From: Cristatella mucedo
Lineage: Eukaryota; Bryozoa; Phylactolaemata; Cristatellidae
Length of the DNA stretch: 64,000 nt
Direction: 5' to 3'
Assembly (NCBI GenBank): GCA_009760855.2
Contig: WPIO01000010.1
Coordinates: forward strand, 4,805,501-4,869,500
How positions within the stretch are numbered: position 1 is the first letter of the stretch; each line of letters opens with the position of its first letter. The notes under the pieces are model-generated. The model was not told the DNA's origin, did no database searches, and worked only from the letters and a program-made list of their open reading frames with translations. Made by a program: the position numbers and the translations under genes. Below, piece after piece: positions 41,901 through 51,000 of the stretch.

Positions 41901-44900
41901 AAAACAATCTTGTATTGCATGTTGACTTTAGTTATATGTCCCGAGTGGTCGCTGAGGTTACTGAATCAAGTACGAAGAATACGTGAATTAGGGCTTCGTT
42001 TGAGGTTAGCTCATAGCAGACCTACAGGAAGTGTTAAAAAGGCTAGGCTCATTCATCTTAGCTGCTTTGTCTGCTGCTTCCATACCACGGCAAATGCTAG
42101 CATGCACCTCAGCAAGTGAGCTGCCACTTGCACATAATCTTGGCATTTTAATTCGCCTGTACTCACTCTTAAGATAGCAAACAGAACAATTGCCGGCAAT
42201 TAGGATTCAACAAAAGAGGAGTGCATTCGTAGCCACATCATTAACCATTTCTTCATATCTTGCCCAAGGCCCAGAACATTTTTTCGAAGTTTGCAGCTGC
42301 AACGACACCGATCAGACTAACTAACCCTGGGTAGCATTCAACAAGCAGTGCCCTCGCACACACTATATACTCAACGGTACACCAACCTAACAGTGGCTGA
42401 TATCGGCCGAATCCCCATAAGAGCCACAGGCATTGCTGAGCCTCCTCACATGTACATACGGCATCAAAATACCAGAGCCTGATCTTGTTATACCTAGTTA
42501 GTCGGCCGACCAAATGTGCACTGATTTTTGTAACACTGCACTTGGTTCGTTTTACTGTCTGAGACTAAGTGTGCATGAGCAGGCATGCAAGCGGTCAGAC
42601 TTGGAGACTGACAGGCGTTTAGAGACGAACAGAGACAAGGGGAGGGAGGCGACAGTCGCCCATCCTCAGTTCATGACTTGCTAAAAGTTAATACCAAAGC
42701 AGGTGAGATCCTACTTCCCACGGGTTTGTTCAATTAACCATTCTTTGTGCAATCACATCTGAGTCCATGGCCTGATGCTCAAAAGCTCAAGGTTGACTAT
42801 CGAGCACAAGTTCACGAGCAGGCACTGATGAATGCCTGAGGTAAGCAATACTAAGCCAGTTCACTGAGGTCATGCAATGGAATACCACCGGGCAAAACCG
42901 TAATGCTGGCAAACCACAAGAACTGAGGAACATCACCCACATAGTAAGGCAGATGTATAGTTCTCTGTTAGTGGAGATGCCAATACTGCATCGGGGATTT
43001 CGCGCCCATGGGAGCAGGAATAAGCGGTGATATCGGCTGAGCAAATAAGAGGAACAAAGGCTAAGAAACTGAGAGCATACAAGCCATAGTGCTAAGCAGA
43101 AGCCCTAACCACGCCCTCACATGGACAGCAGGAAATGTCGGGTAACGTCCTCTACTCCAAAATCGAGTTGGCACAGCTACTGATTCGCTTGCGGCAAATT
43201 TAAAAGCACCTGGATAGAAATTCAGTTCTCTTAGGCCTCTATCCAAACGACATATAGATAAAATTATGGCAGTGACCTCAAAACAGACAGCAGAAAGGGC
43301 TCACAACCGGAAGGACGGGCCAAAAGAGTGACCACCAAGCACAGCTCAAGAGCTGGTCAGATCTGATAAGGCCTTTTCCTGACCAGCTGGTCTGGTGGCC
43401 AACAGGAACACCTACTGGCTTGATTGGACAAAAAATCGATGGCCCGAGGGCAGTGGCAATTACAGACCGGTGCCCTTGCTGCACAAAAGGCCTAAATAAA
43501 AGAGAGCATTTAATTAGATATAAAGTTGGCATGGTTCTGTGGCTCACCAAAAACAGCACGATGGCCAAACCCTCAAGCCAGCACCCGGCCCTCTTGTTCC
43601 ATGCCCACAAAGTATGGCTGCATAAAATGAGTGCTGAGCATACTGGTTCGACAGCCCCAGCACAAGGCAGGATGGCAACCTAAACAGTGAGCCTACAGTG
43701 CGAGCGTGCACGAAGATGTAGCCTTTAGATGAAGCCTTTACCCCCCCCCCCACTGCTGATTGGCCACACGGCAAGCCGGAAGCAACTGCCAAACAAGCTT
43801 GACAAAAACTAGTAGCTGGTTTAACAGCATCATTTTGTATAGCGGTAGAACAGCCTTAACACGACTATCACCACCACTTGCAGTTGACAATAAAGGATTG
43901 CCCACTGCAGGATTCGAATCCACTACCTCGGCCTTGACAAGCAAGAGCCTTACCTCCCGGACTATCGAGGACAAAACCGAACGACTAGCTCAATAAAATT
44001 CCACCCGAGCTCAGCAGTACAAGGTCCACTCGCTAGGTCCCACAACCAGCTCCCAGCTCCCAACCTTCATTCAAGGTATTTGCCAACGAAGTCGTTCTTT
44101 GTTGCACGTACTTTGAAATTCCATCAGCGACCCTACTCTGCCAACACACGGGCTAGAAGGTCCTCGGTCTGGCTGATTTCCCTTGCTGTGCCATCCTGAA
44201 GCGTTAGCCAGTGGCTAACGCTTCAGTTCTAGTTCTAGTGCAAACGTACCGACAAAGCATATCGTACGCATTCGGAACGAGCCGACAGCTGAGCTACGGG
44301 CATAGACAGAGGTACAAACCGGGTAAGAGATGGCAAAGAAGGACATCGTGAAATGGTATGCCACGATGTGTCGCAACCCGAGTGTCTAGCAGATGGGAAC
44401 GAATGAGCCATGAGGTAGCAGCCGTACCTGCTGCCTGGGCTCAAGCAGCCCTATAAGCCGCTGCAGAGTGTCATGTGAGAGTACACGTTTCTTCATTAGA
44501 CTACGGACTTGAACCTGGGGTCGGGCGAACCATATCGGTGGCGAGCATCTTAGCAGCTGCTTTGCCATTCCCACAAACAATAGAGCCGTTGAGCAAGAAC
44601 GTTTAGGGCGTGCAAAGTACAACCGTGCATCCTTTGACTCGGCTTGGTTCAACAGAGAGCCAGCCAATACCCCTGAACTGGACAGTCAGATTGCTAGTCC
44701 TGTAATAGCAACACAGCTGAGCGAGGGGCTGCACTACCGCTGCAGCCTGGCTTTGAACGGTTGCAGCGGCTCCTTAACTGGAAAATGAAGCAGTTTCCTC
44801 AGCTGACGACCAAATATGACTGAGATCCCTCGATCCGTGGACTGACAATGTGGCACCAATTCGGGACAAGAAAACTACCTAGGTCCGATAAGATCTATTG

Positions 44901-45004
44901 GCAGCACAGCAGAAATGGACGGTCGAAACCCTGTCACGCAACAAAACCGGTAGAATAATGTTCATAATTGTAATGATAACGAGAAACTTGTATAGCACCC
45001 TAAG

Positions 45005-45089
<85 letters not shown>

Positions 45090-48000
45090 CACTCTATATA
45101 TGCAGGACAGGAGAATGAGAGCTAGGCATGCAATGCTGTACCAAGGCTAGTAGGCAAGGCTTAACTTTGTCTGAAGTATTTGAAGACGGCCAACCAAAGC
45201 ATCACCGCCCTCCATCTCACTCCCCCACTACCAGAGCCCGTGCAACACAAAAATTGCTGTAGGACTTACCTCAATGGCAACGTGAGTGGAGCCTCGGGCA
45301 TTTCTCTAAGAAAAAATCCCCAGGGTGGGTTCTGGCCTTGGTTAGAAAGTTCCTCTTGGCACATTAACCGGTTCTCAAAGAAGGGGCAGTCGGTGGGAGT
45401 CTCGAGAATAACTGTAACCAGCTACAAACAGCAACAAGTTTGCTCGGTTATTTAAGACAGACTAGGCCGTTGCTGGCCGGTCCACATTCCTCCTGTCGAA
45501 GCTTGAATGCTGCCAATGAACTGCACTAGTAAAAGATAAGTCGGGTACTGGCCCAATACCACATCCACTATGAGGCAAGCCAAGTGGAGCACCAGTAATT
45601 ACCTTACCTATCGATAACACACAAGCCACCGAACTTCCTGGGCCAGCCGGCCGGTGGGTATTGAATACAGGCTCAGATGACAGTTCGACACCGGTGCTAA
45701 TGATATGGAGGCCTGGTGCTCGGGTAGCCAGAGGGAAGCATTTCGATATCGTCGGCAGCCTGTCGCTAGGTGTCATAAGGAACTTGGTGTCACATCGTGG
45801 CCACCCACTGGAGACTAGAGTACACCCCTATCCAGCAGCCAGGTGAAAGCCATCGTTGCCAGCTGTCAGTGGCAATGCCAGGGTTGCTGTTAAATAACAA
45901 TATCCCACAGTCCAACAGTCGGGAATCAGCAGTACCAGGGTGAATGTGCAAACGACAGTATCTTTCATATACAGCAGTTCTTATAATAGCGGTACTCCCA
46001 GCTTGCCCAAGCTTCTGTGCAGACATTGCCTACTCGGTACCAGAGGCTAGTACTGTAGCTGCCCGTATAAATGAGAATCGGCTCCCTGAGCTAGCATATC
46101 GGGGTGCAGTCAGACGTACGATGACAATCACGCAGAGTTGCACATTTTTCTGGTCAATCATCACACCGACGCTCAGACTGCTTAATTAGAAACAAGCTTT
46201 GACTGCTTGGGTCATCGGGAATTTTCAGTGGAGGCCATCAGAACAAGGCTCCCAGTAGACCTGAACAGGCAATCCTAATTTTGATAAGGAACCCCTCCAT
46301 CTTTATAGCAGCAGAAGAACCTTAACTGTTATCACTGCCACTTGCAGTGGGCAATAAAGGATCGCCCACTGCAGGACTCGAACCCACGACCTGGGTCGTG
46401 AAGAGCAAGCCCCCTATCTCCTGCGCTAAGGCTAAGCAGAACATGTGCATCGTTAGCTGGGACTTTATCTGATGCAAAGTCAACGCAGGTGGTGATAAAA
46501 GATAGAGCGAGTTCAAGATCTTCGATGCATACGAACTAAAGACCAGATCGCAAAAATATTTCAATTTAATCAATTTAGTGTGCGCGAGGAATGACTAGAC
46601 GACTGGAAGCCGAGTGATGCGAGGGCACACTGAACAAGCAAGGTCGCATAGGTAGGATGGTGCCAGTGAGTAAAGCTACCTTGTAGTTACCAGTAGGCAA
46701 GAGAGGACACTGAAGTCGATTCAACTTTTGGTAGGGAACCACCAAAGCTCAGTTAGAAGGTAAGTGAGTTACTCCACTGACGTCAGACCAGACAAGCTGC
46801 TGCACCAGTGGCACACGTTAAGGGCACGGGCCAGGTGTCCTGAATCAAGGGAATTGCAGTAATCTAGACGAAACGTCACAAATGCGCGAACTAGTTTGGC
46901 TGCCGTAATATTGCATAAGCAGACCCTGATTTTAGCAATGTTCCTCCACCGAAAGTAGGTGACTTGGGAGGATATGTACTTGTCAAAGGAAGTAGGTGAC
47001 GGGAGGAAATGTACTTGTCAAAGGACAAAGCGTTTCAGAATAGTATGCCCAGGTAGACTTGAGTGGAGTGATGCTAAATGAACCAATCTTGAGGGCGAAG
47101 TCTTGCAAATTGAGGGTAGCACTTGGCTTGAGGGTGACACCAACCACTGAGTTTCACTTTGGTAGATAACTAAAACCTCTAAGCATGGCAACCGAAAGAG
47201 GATCGTTGGTGCCATCACAGAACACAAGCCACTTCTTAAAATGTTCCATTCTTCTTTGCTAGTTAATTCAAGCAATCGTGAACTATCTTGACAATCCTTT
47301 ACAAAAGCATTAAAAACTACATGTGCTTGACGTCTTTCTCGGGGAACTTTGCAGTGTTCTCCACAATGTTCACGACCCTAAAAGATGCATGTGGTCACAG
47401 GAAGAAACCTGCAATTGCAATTTATGATCACTGCTTCCCTGCTGTACTCGATAAGCTGGGAATTAACAAGCCTACTACTGCATGCAAATCTGTAATAAGA
47501 GCAGCTTTTACCAAATGGTTCCAGAGTTGAATAAATCACCTTCTTCCTTGAAGCTAGCCTATTGTGTAAATATTTATCAATCCTACGTCATCAATGTTCA
47601 CACGATGCTGTGTGAGACAACAGCAAAGCCTCCACTTAAGAGGCGCTTAGGCCAGCGTTCACAGGCTTCACTAGCTTCGAAGAAGTAAGGGGCAGCAGAA
47701 ATGCTCCATGCTCAATACTGCACAAATCATTGAAAGCTGGAGGTCAGGAGGTAACTATCAGCATTGCCACTTACCAGAGTGTCTTGCATCGTCGGGTTTC
47801 CTAATACCTACTGAATTCACTATCATTTGACACCAACCCTTTAGCTGTTCCATTCCTACGCTTAAAGACCGTTGGCGACAGAAGCTTAGCTCTGCAGGTC
47901 CCAGACTGTGGAACTCGCTTCCAGAATTATTATTCTTACGAAACGACCACTACTCTCATACTGTCGACTATGGCTCATCCTTTTCAGTGGTCCTGAGCTG

Positions 48001-51000
48001 CTACTTCCATGCTACTCACTAACTCAACTGCTCTCCTGACTCTGCTATGCTTACCACTTTCTCTTTGTTGCGTGAGACGAAGTTTGTTGGCAACCGAATG
48101 CGTACCGAAAGGCGCTTAGGCTGTGAGTGCGCTATACAACTCTCCTGCGAACACCCACGTGGTCTTTATGACTTTGTGGAGTTACAGATGGAGATACATT
48201 ACATGACATTACTGCACATGCTCCGGAAGCCTAGCCTCCCACCCCACCCACCTGGTTAGCATTCGCCTTGATGGAGGGCCTAAGACAGCAAAGAGCAGTC
48301 TCAGTAACTCACGGGTAAGGAATCTTCTGCAAATGAGTGCAATAGATATATCCCTTACTGTACTTGCTAATGCCTCTGTCCACCCATTTGTACCCAGGTT
48401 CTTGTGTTTGCCCCGAAACATTGCATCTTGGGACTCGACTTAGTTAATGTTATAAGTAGGCACTTAGCGATGGTTTTTACCATAAACGATCTCTTGACTG
48501 GAAGGAGTCACGATTAAATTGTAGAAGAAAATTTTGCTGTCACAATATATAAATGCTGGCGAATCAGCTGTTTCTACAGTGTGCACTCTGGGCTGCTTTA
48601 AAGGCAGCGTCAAAAATTGGGCAACAAACTATTCTAGCTTCATGGGTGACTTGTAGCTTACTTACCACGTGTCAATTGAAAAAAGCAAAAAATTACAGCG
48701 TAGAGGGGTTGACCAAACAGCAAATGTAGACAAAAAAGGTGCCTCGAGTAGTAATGCAAACCAAGGGTTCTGTATAATTCAATTCGCAATTCTGCCTCGA
48801 GGTAAACATAGTTTACACAGACCATGCATATCTCTCATAGTTTGATCTACCGAGTTCATTCTGGCTGTCGATTCTTGGTAATGGAAAGATTTCTAGTCCC
48901 TCACCACAATATTACTGTGAGACAGGCTATAATTATTTACAGGAGACTTTAATATTCATGCTCCCGACTACAGCAATAGTCAGGTCCACTCATATCTTGA
49001 CGGCTTAGAGAACTTCGACTCAGTCCAACACGTTAGTCATGCGACTCATATTGGTGGCCACATTCTGAATCTTGTGATCAAAAAGGATATCTGCCCCAAT
49101 AACCTTTGTTTTGTGTTTGCTTACCATCAGGATCACTGCACAATCTTGTTTACTGTACCTGCTCCGAGATATGAGCAAGGCAGAATCGAGTTTGCTCGGA
49201 CGTGCAACATAAAACGCATTGATGCTGAAAAATTCTTTTAATCTGTGATTGGGGTCTTCTTGGTTAGCACTAGGACTCTGCCGGCAGCGTCGATACCCTC
49301 ATTCACACAGCTAACTCAAAACTTATGAGTCGGCTCGACAAGCATGCTCCTCTATATTCTCTCTGTGTAGGGATTCGTATGGATACTTTCTACAAACCAA
49401 AAACTTCAAAGGCCGTGTCCTATGAAGGGCAGGCTTTCAGAATCCTGGCTCTGACGATCCAGCCAGTTTAAAAGAATACATCCGTATCTACACATGGAAG
49501 CATACAAAAGCCAGAGCTTCTATTTTAATCCCAAAAAAAGACAGCAGGACACTGCAAGACAGCAAATGTAAATAGGACAGAACAGCAAGAGCATCCATAC
49601 ACTGCAGATCTGCCTGCTGCTGTCTTGCAGCAGTAAGAAAAAGCCTATTAATTGTATTACATGTGAAGTGGGCTGCTCTTTAATTCCGCCACCTCTGGCG
49701 TGCAGGTAGCCTCCAGTTGTGCTGGCCAAGGTCACTCGGCTGTTCAAAACCCACTGGTGAACTCATAGCCGAGCTTTTTGCTTAGATCGGCAAAGCAAGT
49801 CCGAGCAAGTCAGCTACTCATTAAATGCTCTCGTCCAGCTACTCGGTAGGTCTTCATGTTAATGATTTATCGGTGCTTTCTTACTGTTCGTGTACGTGTG
49901 GCTTGTTTGCGCTTGCATCATTCGACCCATTATATTAGAATGTATCTTTCCGAGTCAGTATTTGAACACGGTCAGCTGTAATTTGCATTGGTTCGAGGAT
50001 GACTCATAAATTTCCCAGTGTACCAATAACACATAACAAACCGAAACCAAATCTGCATCCACATTGTTTACAGGTTCTTGGTTTTGCATAAACAACTATT
50101 CCTTGATATGGCAGAAATTCCTAGATATATCTCAAAAGAGTACGATCAAGATTTTGATTTCCAAAAAATGAAAAGTCCAAGAAGCTAAATTGTTATGCAT
50201 ATCAATTGCACTTCAAAGTGAGTTCAATTTCGAAGTTGAGTTAAATTTTGCAGCGGTCTTAAATTTTGAAATCAAATATCGTATACCCGTGATTTTTCTC
50301 GGGTTTTTGCCAGACTCTTATTTATTTATTTTAACATCTTTGGCTGCCCCTTTTAACACTTTTGGCTGCCCCCTTTGTAATGTAGTGCACCTTGCCACTC
50401 TGTGGGACACAAGCACGTGGTGATTGTTGCCGAAAGTTGAGACAGTTTTCCAGGGCATTCGAATCCATCGATCCTCCATCGAAATGGGGGGGAAGGGGTG
50501 GCCTCCTCATTGAAATCAGCGATAGAAAACAAGTAACATCTGCTTACGCTGGAACGCTTGGCAGCACCTGGGGGAGCTACATTTCTGCATCAATTGAGGA
50601 TGCATGCCACGGGCCATTTTCCAATCCTGCTGCTGGTATGGATAGGCTAGCAGCCACGATTGACCAGCCGCTGGCCACTAAGGGAGCTTGCTGCTGAAAC
50701 TTCACCGTGACAGCGCCATTCACTATAAATGGAAGCCTGTGATTGCTAATCAAACGATGGAACTTCCAAACTCCCGATTAAATGCTTTCCAAACCACGAG
50801 ATATTTGTTAACCATGCAGTACGGTCTACGGTACTGACCACTACAGACGGTGCAGCACAAGCAGACTGGCTCACACTACGGACGTGGCAAACATGGAGAG
50901 AATCAGAAAGGCAGCTACAGCTGCATATTGCTAAAAATACAAACCCCGAAAAAAGATTCTTGACACAGCATTCCTGCCAGCTACTTCACAACAGCAGCAT

